A stretch of 64,000 nucleotides of DNA from Paraburkholderia sp. PREW-6R (GTDB taxonomy: Bacteria > Pseudomonadota > Gammaproteobacteria > Burkholderiales > Burkholderiaceae). The first letter of the stretch is position 1, and every line of letters starts with the position of its first letter. Below are positions 1 to 9,114 of this stretch, piece by piece. The translations under genes and the position numbers were made by a program. The stretch is taken from assembly GCF_039621805.1 (NCBI RefSeq), contig NZ_CP155075.1, positions 1 to 64,000 on the forward strand, in the 5' to 3' direction. Under the pieces are notes generated by a model. It did not search any database, was not told the origin of the DNA, and saw nothing but the letters and a program-made list of their open reading frames with translations.

Positions 1-1124
1 TCGTCCGGCACGTCGGCGAGCAGCGTTGGCTGCCAGAAGTAGCCGCTTTCTCCGGAGCGCGCGCCGCCTGTCAGCACCCTGGCGCCCGCGTCGCGTGCGT
101 TGGCGACGAGCCGCTGCATTGCGTCGACACGCCGTCCGTTCGCCATCGCGCCCATCTGGTTCTGCGTATCGAGACCGTCCCCCACCTTGACGCTGGCAAG
201 GGCCTTCGCAAACGCCTCCGAGAATGCCGAAAAGATCGCTTCCTGCACGTAGAAACGCGTCGGCGCGATGCACACCTGGCCTGCGTTGCGAATCTTGCCC
301 GGCAGCAGGATTTTCACCACATGGTCGATATCGACGTCGTCGAACACGATCACGGGCGAATGGCCGCCGAGTTCGAAAGTCGCTTTCTTCATGCCTTCGG
401 CGGCCATCTTCGCGAGATGCTTGCCGACCGCGGTCGAGCCGGTGAACGTGAGCTTCTTGATGACCGGCGAGCGGATGAGGTGGGTGGAGATTCTGTCGGG
501 CACGCCGAGCACGATGTTCAGCACGCCGTTGGGCAAACCTGCGTCCTGCAATGCCTTTGCGAAGGCTAACGCGGCGGACGGCGTTTCTTCTGCCGGTTTG
601 AGAATGCACGAACAGCCGGCCGCCAGCGACGCCGCAATCTTGCGCGCCGATAGCATCGCGGGGAAATTCCACGGCGAGAATGCGGCGACCGGGCCGACCG
701 GCTCCTTCATCACCAGCCAGCGATGCCCATACTCGCGCGGCGGCACGATGCGCCCGTAAGCGCGGCGGCCTTCTTCCGCGAACCAGTCGAACGTATCCGC
801 TGCGCCAAGCACTTCGCCTTTGGCTTCCGCGAAGGTTTTGCCCTGTTCGGTCGTGATCTGACGAGCGATGGCGTCGCTGCGCTCGCGGATCAGGTCGGCG
901 GCTCGTCGCAGGATCGTCGAGCGATCGTATGGCGACACACGTCGCCACTGCCGGAAACTGCGTTCGCTCGATTCGAGCGCTGAATCCAGCTGCGCTGCGG
1001 ATGCGTGCGGCACGCTGCCAATGCGCGCTTCGGTGGCGGGATTGATCAGCGCCTGCTCGCCGGCGCCGGATGCGATCCACTCTCCGTCGATGAACAGGTG
1101 CGGTTTGGGAATCGTGGCTTCCAC
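1..1124 (-). CDS. NAD-dependent aldehyde dehydrogenase, succinate-semialdehyde type (partial, 3' end outside window)
   Basis: Oxidises an aldehyde to its acid with NAD(P)+. The reverse strand reads as one long frame from a GTG start at 1124, preceded by GGAG eight bases upstream. It contains the ALDH hallmarks: a cofactor-site SPWNFP stretch, FTGST, the general-base ELGG glutamate, and the catalytic cysteine in NAGQVCIAPTRF. The CIAPTRF variant resembles succinate-semialdehyde-type enzymes more than betaine aldehyde types, but the substrate cannot be read from sequence. The gene runs off the left edge, so about 370 of the usual 480 residues are visible. The separately transcribed LysR gene at 1340-2230 lies upstream on the same strand. 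Confidence 0.9.
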   Translation of the reverse strand, partial: MEATIPKPHLFIDGEWIASGAGEQALINPATEARIGSVPHASAAQLDSALESSERSFRQWRRVSPYDRSTILRRAADLIRERSDAIARQITTEQGKTFAEAKGEVLGAADTFDWFAEEGRRAYGRIVPPREYGHRWLVMKEPVGPVAAFSPWNFPAMLSARKIAASLAAGCSCILKPAEETPSAALAFAKALQDAGLPNGVLNIVLGVPDRISTHLIRSPVIKKLTFTGSTAVGKHLAKMAAEGMKKATFELGGHSPVIVFDDVDIDHVVKILLPGKIRNAGQVCIAPTRFYVQEAIFSAFSEAFAKALASVKVGDGLDTQNQMGAMANGRRVDAMQRLVANARDAGARVLTGGARSGESGYFWQPTLLADVPD

Positions 1125-1339
1125 TCGTCTGTCTCCTCTGTCGCCGTTTGCCTGTGTGCCCAGCCTACGCATGACTATACCGGCGCGGTTCTTATACAGA
1201 AACAATTTGTTTTTTGTTCGTATATCGGAATGATCGGGACAGGAGCATGAACGTGGATGTCGCGTCTCGTCTTTCATCGCCACGCCGGCGTACGCATGGA
1301 CTGGCGCTTCATGCCTGGCTGACGCTTACCCTCTTCTGC

Positions 1340-2230
1340 TCACGAACCGGTTCCTTCGTGCTCGAGCCACGTGCGGAAGAGTAAGACTGCGTTGTCGGCG
1401 GATCTGTCGGCGGGGACATAAGTGCAGTAGCTACGCGATGGCAGACGAGGACCGGCGAAGGGTTCGATCAGCCGGCCGGCAGCGAGATCGTCGGACACCA
1501 GCGCAGTGGGTCCCATGGCAATGCCGATCCCGTCGATGGCCGCCTGCAACGTGAGATAGAAGTGATCGAACGTCAACGAGGCTGCCGGTCGGAGTGCGGA
1601 CATGTGCACGCTTGCCAGCCAGTCTGGCCACAGACGCGGCAGACTCGACGTGTGGAGCAACGTATGCTGCCGGAGATCGTCGGGCGTGCGAAGCGGTAGA
1701 TGCCTGAGCAGCGCAGGACTGCAGACCGGGAGTCTTTCCTCGGACAGGAACGGTCGCATCGAGTAGCCATAGAACGTATCAGGGCCGCCTCGAATAATGA
1801 CGTCATAGGTTTCTTTCAGACTCTCCACCGGCTCGTTCGACGTCTCCACATTGACGTCCAGTTCGGGATGCGCGGCGCGAAATGACGACAGCCTCGGCAC
1901 CAGCCAGCGCAACGTAAAGGTCGCGGGCGCGTTGACGGTCAGGATAGGCGAGCGCGCTTCGTGCAACCCATAACGAGCCGTCGCGTGGGCGAGTTGCGCG
2001 AACAGCGGGCCGATTTCCGCGAGATACGCTTTTGCCGCTGGCGTGAGCACCACGCGCCGGTTGTGCCGCTCAAATAACGATGCGCCTAACCATTCTTCGA
2101 GTAGCCGCACGTGCTGGCTCACGGCACCGTGCGTGACGTGCAACTCAGCCGCTGCTTCCTTGAAGCTGCCGAGGCGACCTGCGGCCTCGAAAGCCCGCAG
2201 TGCGTTAAGGGGAGGTAAGGTGCGCTTCAT
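1340..2230 (-). CDS. LysR-family transcriptional regulator (GcvA-like)
   Basis: A 296-residue LysR protein. The N-terminal winged helix is seen in LNALRAFEAAGRLGSFKEAA and the following VTHGAVSQHVRLLEEWLG; a periplasmic-binding-like effector domain follows from about residue 90. The N-terminus MKRTLPPLNALRAFEAA is typical of the GcvA/AmpR-like subgroup. It is divergent from the EamA transporter gene that starts at 2329, with a 98-base intergenic region, so that transporter is the likeliest target along with the gene itself. It could also act on the aldehyde dehydrogenase at 1-1124. The effector is unknown. Confidence 0.93.
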   Translation of the reverse strand: MKRTLPPLNALRAFEAAGRLGSFKEAAAELHVTHGAVSQHVRLLEEWLGASLFERHNRRVVLTPAAKAYLAEIGPLFAQLAHATARYGLHEARSPILTVNAPATFTLRWLVPRLSSFRAAHPELDVNVETSNEPVESLKETYDVIIRGGPDTFYGYSMRPFLSEERLPVCSPALLRHLPLRTPDDLRQHTLLHTSSLPRLWPDWLASVHMSALRPAASLTFDHFYLTLQAAIDGIGIAMGPTALVSDDLAAGRLIEPFAGPRLPSRSYCTYVPADRSADNAVLLFRTWLEHEGTGS

Positions 2231-2328
2231 TCGTAGGAGATTCGCTAACCCGAACGGCCAATTTATCTGGTTTGCTGGCGTCGGCCAAGATAGATATTCT
2301 TCTTATAAGCTTGGTTACTGGAGTGCGA

Positions 2329-3171
2329 ATGCTCAGCTACACCGGCGGTTTCGTTCTCCTCGCTGCCGTACTTCATGCGAGCTGGAACGCAATGCTGCAT
2401 GGCAATGAGGACCGATACCTTTCCATGACGTGGATGAGCATTGCCATTGGCGCGGTCTCCGCGCTCGTCGTCATGGTGGTGCCGAGCCCGGCTAGCGCGG
2501 CGTGGCCGTACATCGCCGCATCGGGGCTCGTGCATATCGTCTACAACATGACGCTCGTGCGGTCGTACCGCCGCGCCGATCTCGCGCAAGCGTATCCCAT
2601 TGCGCGCGGCTCTTCCCCGCTACTCGTCACGCTCGGTGCGGCACTCTTTGCGCACGAAGCGATCAGCCTGCTGCATGCTCTCGGGATCGTGATGATATCG
2701 GGTGGCATCATCGCCATCGCGCTGGAGAGACGTCATGTGTCACCGGCAGGAACGCTGGCAGCACTGACGACTGGGGCGACGATCGCTGTTTATACCGTGA
2801 TCGACGGTATCGGCGTGCGGCTATCCGGTGGTCACGCGCTTAGCTATACGGCGTGGATGTTCCTGTTCTACTGGCTGATGCCCGCGCTTTTTATCGCGCA
2901 GCGTGGGATCACGGCGCTGTGGGCGTCGGCGCGGGCGGTGCCAATGGCAATAGGCTCGTCGCTTGCCGGGGGACTCGTGTCGATCGCCGCGTATGGGATC
3001 GTTATCTGGGCGCTGCAGTCCGGCGCGATGGGGACGGTGTCGGCGTTGCGCGAAACCAGCGTCGTGTTCGCCGTGCTGATCGGGCGCGTGTTCCTACGGG
3101 AATCGGTGAGTGGGAAGCGCTGGCTCGCTTGCGTGATCGTTGCTGGCGGTGCGATCTGTTTGGGGGTTTGA
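2329..3171 (+). CDS. EamA/DMT-superfamily transporter
   Basis: An integral inner-membrane exporter of the drug/metabolite transporter superfamily. The 280-residue protein has about ten hydrophobic segments in two repeated halves, beginning TGGFVLLAAVLHASWNAMLH. HASWN near the first helix and the closing VVFAVLIGRVFLRE, then an ACVIVAGGAICLGV helix, are typical EamA features. The start chosen is the ATG at 2329 because GGAG lies six bases upstream; a longer frame from 2272 lacks this signal. The gene is divergent from the LysR regulator at 1340-2230. Substrate unknown; amino acids or metabolites are usual for the family. Downstream DNA is unusually T- and G-rich. Confidence 0.9.
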   Translation: MLSYTGGFVLLAAVLHASWNAMLHGNEDRYLSMTWMSIAIGAVSALVVMVVPSPASAAWPYIAASGLVHIVYNMTLVRSYRRADLAQAYPIARGSSPLLVTLGAALFAHEAISLLHALGIVMISGGIIAIALERRHVSPAGTLAALTTGATIAVYTVIDGIGVRLSGGHALSYTAWMFLFYWLMPALFIAQRGITALWASARAVPMAIGSSLAGGLVSIAAYGIVIWALQSGAMGTVSALRETSVVFAVLIGRVFLRESVSGKRWLACVIVAGGAICLGV

Positions 3172-6030
3172 GGGGAGTTTTTTGGTTTGCTTTGGTTGGG
3201 GTTGGGTTTTCCCTTCGTCTACATTTTGATGCGGTGTATCTTGGCGTTGAGGATGGACCCGTCAGGCTTGTTCCTGGGTGTCGCGTCGCTGATTCAGGTT
3301 TTGGCAGGGCTTGAGGGCGAATGAGACGTGTGTCCGGATAATGCAAATCCTCATGCAGGCGCCGCTAGGTGCTCCGATCGATCTGGAAGCAGCATGGCCG
3401 CTGCGTGGCTTTTAAGGTAGGCATTTGTTAATGACGGTTAGTTGCGTTGTGTTTGGCGAATGCGTTGGTTGCGATCTGTCCGCCGGAACTCAGAGGGCGA
3501 TATAGTCGACGCGCAGTCTCATAATGCACCCTGAGGTGGTCCGCGCCGCACTACTCGCCCGCTGCTGAAGTCCCATCGCTTCGCGGCGCGTCTCACACCG
3601 GTGGAATGCCGGTACTTCTGCGCATGGAAGGGCTTCTCTCGATTGAATTCTTGTTTAGGTAGGCGTGGACAGGCATTGCAACAGCAAGGTTAGCGACGCG
3701 AGTTCCTTCTCTTGATGGCGCGAGCCGTTGCCCGCTCGCTCGCCTTCGATCACTTAGCGGATTTGCTTGCAGCCCTACGCCGTGGCCGTCGGTCTGGGCA
3801 AGCCGATAAAAGCGGTGTCGCCCGTGATGTCGCCGTCATGTTCATCTTGGCCAGCGTTTGTGAGCGGACAGACATGATGGGTCCGCGACTGGAAATTGGA
3901 TCGCTCGCTATCTTGAGTGGTCTGCGAACATCGTGTGCGAGCCTACTAGGCGTCTTGCCGTTGAATCTTCGCCAAGTGGTGGTCGAAGTTATTCGAATGG
4001 AAAAAGGTCGGCGGGAATCTACGGTTGGTGCTCGAGTTGACCGCATTACAAAATACGTAGCATTTGCTACGTCACGCCAGTTTAAGTGAGTTTCAATGGG
4101 TCCAGCGGAGTCGGAGCGCCTTCATATGACTGAAATACAGACAGAGCGTGAAACATATTGTCTGAAAGCTGTGGAAAATTGCTTCAAAGCGCCGACACGC
4201 AAGGGTTTTCGTCCGTTCCGAGAATTTTATCTTATGTTTCACGCTCGTACTTCGATCATTGTCGATACTTTGCGGCACGGCAGCTTCGGCTGGGCAACCC
4301 AATTCATTGGTTGTTACGGATACCTAACTAACGTACCGTGACACGGCTTGCGATCGGGTGGCCGGATGACCGACCAACTTTGCTATCGGACACTTTTGTC
4401 GGCAGACCGGCATCGTCAAATCGGCGCGATCGGATCGGTATATTGCTTAGCTTGAGCTCCTCCATGCGCCTGCTGTTCGGCTACTAAGCTGCGAGTTGGT
4501 TTGGATGTGGGCTCATAGGGACGTCAAAAGCTATTCATTCTCCCAACGTGGCGGCCGAGTGAGGGGGTGTGGGCACGACGGGCAGCGGCGAGAATAAGGC
4601 ACGTTGTTGCAATGAGGCGTATGCGACGCCTTACACTCAACGCGCTCCTTGGCGAAATTTCTGGAGCCATTGAACACCGATTGGTGGGGCAACGCCTTCG
4701 TTCGCCGACACGACGTCCGGTGCTCATTAGTGCCTCGCAGCGACGTTAGCAGAACAGCGACAGAAACAATCGACGGCAAGTTGCGGCGCCCGGCCCGTCT
4801 TCTAAAATTAGCGGCAGGCCTCTTTTTCTTGCATCGGGTTTGTCCAATTTCGACGATGAAGCGAAGACTAGCCAAAGACGCCGGTGATTGCCGACGGCCG
4901 AAGGGTGCTGGTACGCAGCGCGCTCTCTAGGAAAGCATTAAATCGCGGTCGTATTGGAACCAACGGAATTCTTCTGCGAAGGAGTCTCGGTGAATCGAAC
5001 TCTGATTGAATGGTCAGCGCGCCCATGAAGGATCAACAATGAATGCCCACGGGCAAGCCGGGACTGAGCTGGTTAGGAAAGCGTGTACAGGGTGTCAAGC
5101 TGTCTGGACGATCGACGATATACGTTTGACGTTAGAGTTCAGCCATTCGAAACGAACGTGGGGCATGTCGATGCGACGTCAAGCCGCCTAGCAAGCGCCT
5201 TGAAAATCGCGCCGAGACATCTAACTGGAATGTCGTGATATGGCCAGCCGACGTTTTTTACTCCCACTCGGCGTTTCGGCCAGAGTCTAAGTTTCTTCAA
5301 ACGAATAGCCTGTTACCGGATTCACCCATCGCAATAGACGGTCGGCCGAAGCCAAACATCAAACCGACAGGCATGCGCAAAGTATCGCGACTGCATCGCG
5401 GCAACGCTGTTTGCTCTCGATATCTAATTTGCTCGGCCAGCGTGCCACAGCAGTTACACCGGAGGTTCACAGCATGACACCTGCACTTCGCTTTTTTATT
5501 GAGCGGGGCGACGGTTCCAGAACGAGAGTCAACTAGCCAAGCTAACGGCAACGTCGACGATAGTTGAATAAGTCGCGACAGCTTTTGCGCCTGGTGCACT
5601 TACCAGTCGTTGTGAGGGTCGCCTCCGCATCAACTCCGCTCGTCAAACGATACTTAAAGCGGCGCCAGTGCCATTGAGCAACGACTCGGCCACGCTACCA
5701 TCGATCGGAAGGTTGTCGAGCAAATTGGCGCGAATCGCGCGAATCCCCATCAGTGGTCTCCCCGCGCCAACAGCTAGAGACGTTGCCTCTGGTCCTCCCT
5801 TCGCCAGGGTGGCGCGGCGCGCCAGAAGACGATCACGACTTCGTGACAGGGAAGCCAGCGCGGTGATGCCTGAGTGAGAGCAGCGTTTGAAAATCACTTT
5901 CGGGACTGGGTGAATCCGCTCAAGGCCTCAAAACACAAGGGGAGGTTTGCGATGTGGAGTCGGGGTTGGGTTTCGTGGACGGGTGAGGCGGATGACGACG
6001 TTGAGCCAAAATTCAGCGGGCAGTTGAAAA
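3172..6030. other. Gene-poor intergenic stretch next to the partition locus
   Basis: About 2.9 kb with no gene I can recognise. All open frames are short (mostly 60-125 codons), overlap each other on both strands, and show no family motif or convincing ribosome-binding site. The base composition looks more AT-rich and less codon-structured than the flanks. The longest candidate, 3712-4089 on the plus strand, has no recognisable domain. A perfect palindrome lies at 4055-4072. The stretch ends at the first centromere-like palindrome at 6031. It could be decayed genes, a cis-acting replicon-maintenance region or foreign DNA; the sequence alone does not decide. Confidence 0.6.
4055..4072. repeat. 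Perfect 8-2-8 inverted repeat
   Basis: ACGTAGCA, spacer TT, then TGCTACGT: both arms match perfectly. It lies in the gene-poor stretch with no adjacent recognisable gene and has no T-tract, so it does not look like a terminator. It could be a protein-binding site. No second copy was noticed in the window. Confidence 0.5.
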
Positions 6031-6048
6031 GTGTTCGGATCCGAACAC
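6031..6048. repeat. parS-like palindrome 1
   Basis: GTGTTCGGATCCGAACAC, a perfect 18-bp palindrome. It is the distal of four related sites downstream of parB and is the presumed ParB-binding centromere (parS) of this replicon. Confidence 0.75.
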
Positions 6049-6190
6049 CTTATTGAAGCAACACTAAATAAATCTCCGACCTCGGATTTAAGCTCTGTAA
6101 TGTTAGAGGGTGCAACGGACGCTGGCTAGTTTGCAGGAGACGGCCCGTAGCGACTTGGGCCACAACTGATACGCGAGGCAAACCCTCAAA

Positions 6191-6208
6191 GTGTCCGGAT
6201 CCGAACAC
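6191..6208. repeat. parS-like palindrome 2
   Basis: GTGTCCGGATCCGAACAC. It is the same 18-bp site with one unpaired position (C at base 5 opposite A at base 14). It lies 160 bases from site 1. Confidence 0.75.
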
Positions 6209-6300
6209 ATTGTCGCGCGAGCGACAACCGACCGAGTGCTACTCACTGCTGGATAGCTCACTAAACCGGCAGCAGCCGCGCACCGTCAAAATGACCCAAA

Positions 6301-6318
6301 CTGTTCGAATCCGGACAC
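6301..6318. repeat. parS-like palindrome 3 (degenerate)
   Basis: CTGTTCGAATCCGGACAC. Two positions differ from the consensus (base 1 and base 8). It lies 110 bases from site 2. The GTTCGAATCC core resembles a tRNA T-arm, but no tRNA surrounds it. Confidence 0.6.
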
Positions 6319-6420
6319 TTTGAGTGTCCCCGCCTGCAACGTACGCCACCCCGGAATGCAATGTCGACGTAGCAGTCTTCAAAACGCGCAGACTAATTGC
6401 TAACCCCCTCTCTCGCCCAA

Positions 6421-6438
6421 GTGTCCGGATCCGGACAC
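6421..6438. repeat. parS-like palindrome 4
   Basis: GTGTCCGGATCCGGACAC, a perfect 18-bp palindrome. It lies 120 bases from site 3 and just outside the parB terminator. Confidence 0.78.
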
Positions 6439-6458
6439 AATCCCATATCAGAGGGCGT

Positions 6459-6482
6459 AAAAAAACCCGCCAGCGCGGGTTT
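6459..6482 (-). terminator. Rho-independent terminator of the parAB operon
   Basis: On the minus strand an eight-base stem (AAACCCGC / GCGGGTTT around a four-base loop) is followed by a run of Ts (the A-run at 6459-6465 on the plus strand). It lies six bases past the parB stop at 6488, as expected for the end of the operon. Confidence 0.88.
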
Positions 6483-6487
6483 GCTGT

Positions 6488-7456
6488 TCACTCTGGCCGG
6501 AGAGAAAACATCTTGCCAATGTGCTCCCTTATATCCGCTTCCTGCTCATCAGTGAGCATTCCCGCCTTGAACTTCAGCGTGAGGCCCTTCCCATCGCGGG
6601 TGATACTGCCGGCCTGCGTTTTTCCCGCAAAGATTTTCAGTATGCTCCTGCCCCCAGAATCGCTGCCGGCAGTCGTCCGATTGATGTGAGCGCTTATCGT
6701 AGACGCCACCCTGCTCTGCACGAGGTCGCCAGATAAAACCAGCGGCCAGATCTCAGACAACGCCGCCATGCCGGCGTCACCGGTTTTCTTGAGCGTAAGG
6801 ACGATATCCTGTGCAGCACTTCCGGCCAGCAGCGACGGGTTCAGATCCAGATCCCGCTTTATAAAATCTGGCAGGTCATCAAACGCGAGGAATCGGTAAA
6901 GGTCGTTTCGTGTCACACCCATCACGTCGGCGAGACGGGTCCGCTTCGGAAACTCCGACTCGGCACGACGAATGGCAATGGCAATCTCATAGTCAGAAAG
7001 ATCGTCGCGCGTGACATTTTCCATCAACGCAAGTGCCGCCATGTCCTGGTCCGTGCACTCGATAACAACGGCCTTCACAGTCGCGCGATTGATCAGTTTA
7101 TGGGCTCGCCAGCGGCGTTCACCCGCGACCAGCTGAAACGCGTCCCCCACACGACGTACCGTCACCGCCTGCAGCAAGCCGACTTCGCCGATGGACCTGG
7201 CCAGTTCGGCCAGTTTCGCTTCGTTAAACTGACGGCGTGGCTGCCAGGGATTCGGAGTAATCTCATCGACAGCGATCTCCGTCGCTGTGCCCTGCTTCTC
7301 CAGCTCCTGAATGCGCAACTGAGCCACCGCCAAAGCGCTCGTTATACCTGGCATTGTTTGAGGGCCCCGCGAAGGCTTCTTGGCTTCACTCTTGAAGTCG
7401 GCAGGCGTCGCCAGGTTCGCGGTCTTTGCTAGTAGTTGCTCGCGGATATTAGTCAT
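6488..7456 (-). CDS. parB: ParB chromosome/plasmid partition protein
   Basis: Centromere-binding CTPase that loads at parS, spreads along DNA and stimulates ParA. The 322-residue protein has a basic N-terminus, a ParB/Sulfiredoxin domain from about residue 60 with PNPWQPRRQF and the CTP-binding GERRWRA (about 112-118), ENVTRDDLSDYEIA, and an HTH near LADVMGVTRNDLYRFL. A C-terminal dimerisation segment follows. It overlaps parA by four bases (ATGA at 7453-7456), indicating one operon with translational coupling. Four 18-bp palindromes directly downstream (6031-6438) are its probable binding sites. The terminator at 6459-6482 ends the operon. Confidence 0.96.
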   Translation of the reverse strand: MTNIREQLLAKTANLATPADFKSEAKKPSRGPQTMPGITSALAVAQLRIQELEKQGTATEIAVDEITPNPWQPRRQFNEAKLAELARSIGEVGLLQAVTVRRVGDAFQLVAGERRWRAHKLINRATVKAVVIECTDQDMAALALMENVTRDDLSDYEIAIAIRRAESEFPKRTRLADVMGVTRNDLYRFLAFDDLPDFIKRDLDLNPSLLAGSAAQDIVLTLKKTGDAGMAALSEIWPLVLSGDLVQSRVASTISAHINRTTAGSDSGGRSILKIFAGKTQAGSITRDGKGLTLKFKAGMLTDEQEADIREHIGKMFSLRPE

Positions 7457-8667
7457 GCCGCTAACTCCTTCCAGTTTTTAACAAACATATCGTCAAGCCA
7501 CTTCGCGTATTGCATCATCGGCTGCTTCACGCGCTGCAATGACTTCGCGCTCGAATGCGTGCTAACGATGTCCAACGCTGTCGAGAATGACAAAGCACCG
7601 CCACTCATCACGGAACTCGCAGGGATTTCAAACGGATCCAGCCACCGTCCGTACGCACTCTGCGCCCATTGTCGAACGACGGGTGCGGACGAAGTCTTGC
7701 CGTAGTCGACCTTGGAGAGCAGTACTGAGATGAAGTCATAGACTTTGTCTTCTTCATACGGAAGGAAATCTTCTGCCACGTCAGAAAAAAGACGCCAGAA
7801 CGCGAGAGAGCTGATGAAGTCCAGGTTCTCAGGAATCATCGGCATGACCAACGCGTCCGCCGCAAGCAGGGCGTTCAGATTCATATAGGACAGCGACGGT
7901 GACGTGTCGATCAATATGTAGTCGTATTGAGACCGCAGCGGTTCCAGACCCTCCCGCAAGACAGACCAGAACCGATAGCCTTGCATCGTCTTCTGCCGTG
8001 CAGGCAACAGAAACTCGGCGCCATAAAGGAAGGTGTGGCCAGGTATGATGTCCAGTCCGTCCCAATAAGTTGACTGAACCTGCGCGCTCAGGCCGCCTTC
8101 CACGTTCTGGTCATAAATATAAGGAAGGACCGTATCCTCGCCCGTGATCTCCTTCTCTGCATACAGGCCGCACAACTCGGACGCCGACGCCTGTGGATCA
8201 AGGTCGATCAACAAAACTTTCCTGCCAAAGAGCGTCAACGCCTGTGCCAGACAAACCGTGGTCGTGGTTTTGGCCGAGCCTCCCTTTAGCTGAGCGGTCG
8301 TCAAAACCTTGCCTCGAAAGTTGCTGTCTGCGTCCTCCAGTCGAGTCTGGTAGATCTCCGACGCCAACTTGATCCATACTCGAGCCTCAGCAAGCGTGAA
8401 GGTCCGGCTGCGGCCCGTGCCGTTCAATGTTCCAGCCGGAAGACCTGCGTCCGCTTTGGTCGCAAGATACTGAATCTGCTGCCGGGTAAGACTGCACATC
8501 TCGGCCAGTTCGCTGATCGTATAGATCGGCGCTTCCTTGCGAGGGCGCGGCGCGAGGATCTGTTCTCGAAGATTGTCGGAGAACGGTGCAAGGTTATCTG
8601 CGAAATCTGCGACTTCGCGCAATGTGACCTTTCGGTCTTCCATCGGTAAGGTGCCTACGTGGGCCAT
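7453..8667 (-). CDS. parA: ParA partition ATPase (type Ia, with N-terminal DNA-binding region)
   Basis: Walker-type ATPase that moves ParB-parS complexes over the nucleoid. The deviant Walker A KGGSAKTTT lies near residue 130, followed by a Walker A' stretch LLIDLDPQAS and Walker B YDYILIDTSPSL. An N-terminal extension of about 110 residues contains a helix-turn-helix-like stretch (YTISELAEMCSLTRQQIQYL), typical of type Ia ParA proteins that repress their own operon. The chosen start is the ATG at 8667, with GGAGAAG upstream at good spacing; a frame extension to 8709 lacks one. The gene is the first of the parAB operon and is divergent from the origin and rep. Confidence 0.96.
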   Translation of the reverse strand: MAHVGTLPMEDRKVTLREVADFADNLAPFSDNLREQILAPRPRKEAPIYTISELAEMCSLTRQQIQYLATKADAGLPAGTLNGTGRSRTFTLAEARVWIKLASEIYQTRLEDADSNFRGKVLTTAQLKGGSAKTTTTVCLAQALTLFGRKVLLIDLDPQASASELCGLYAEKEITGEDTVLPYIYDQNVEGGLSAQVQSTYWDGLDIIPGHTFLYGAEFLLPARQKTMQGYRFWSVLREGLEPLRSQYDYILIDTSPSLSYMNLNALLAADALVMPMIPENLDFISSLAFWRLFSDVAEDFLPYEEDKVYDFISVLLSKVDYGKTSSAPVVRQWAQSAYGRWLDPFEIPASSVMSGGALSFSTALDIVSTHSSAKSLQRVKQPMMQYAKWLDDMFVKNWKELAA

Positions 8668-8894
8668 TCTGCACTTCTCCGTGTTTTGACGTTGAAGCGC
8701 AGAATACACGAAAGTGCGTAAACAATCCTCCTATGCGCTAAATTCTTTAAAGTTTTTTTAGCAAAAGACTGCAGGTCACTGTTCTAACGCGCATTTTTGG
8801 TCCGCGGATAACAAGAACAAGGTTAAACAACGCTGGCTGAAAGCGGCTTAAAAGGCCTGTAGTCCCGCTTCAATGCCCCTGCCCGGAGCATCCG

Positions 8895-8930
8895 GCACAA
8901 AAACCGTCCCCCGGGTGGTTTTTGTGCGCG
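8895..8930. repeat. Inverted pair of iteron copies
   Basis: A minus-strand copy (8895-8909, reading GGACGGTTTTTGTGC) faces a plus-strand copy (8913-8930, GGGTGGTTTTTGTGCGCG). Only three bases separate them, giving a palindromic arrangement. Rep proteins of the Rep_3 family often bind such inverted copies as dimers to repress, while binding direct copies as monomers. This outlying pair sits between parA and the AT-rich segment. Confidence 0.75.
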
Positions 8931-9105
8931 CCATAGCCGCACATATTTTTTGTTTATAAATCAAAACGTTACATCTTTACTAGGTTTGGAATTTCCGCCG
9001 CAAAACCAAAACCTTTCACTCATGGTCCGTAAGTTCTTTTTAAAAAAATAACCCACCGACAAACATACAGTCGAGAAAAAAACCTTATAAATCAACGAGA
9101 ACACC

Positions 9106-9114
9106 TGTGGATAG
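9106..9114 (-). promoter_or_regulatory. DnaA box-like site
   Basis: The minus strand reads CTATCCACA, one base from the TTATCCACA consensus. It directly abuts the first iteron (9115). Confidence 0.6.

Noticed and set aside
4093..4341. Overlapping 69-81 codon frames on both strands
   Set aside because: Both strands are open equally, with no ribosome-binding site, motif or codon bias in favour of either.
6301..6318. tRNA T-arm-like GTTCGAATCC
   Set aside because: No cloverleaf arms surround it, and it is a degenerate copy of the four 18-bp palindromes after parB.
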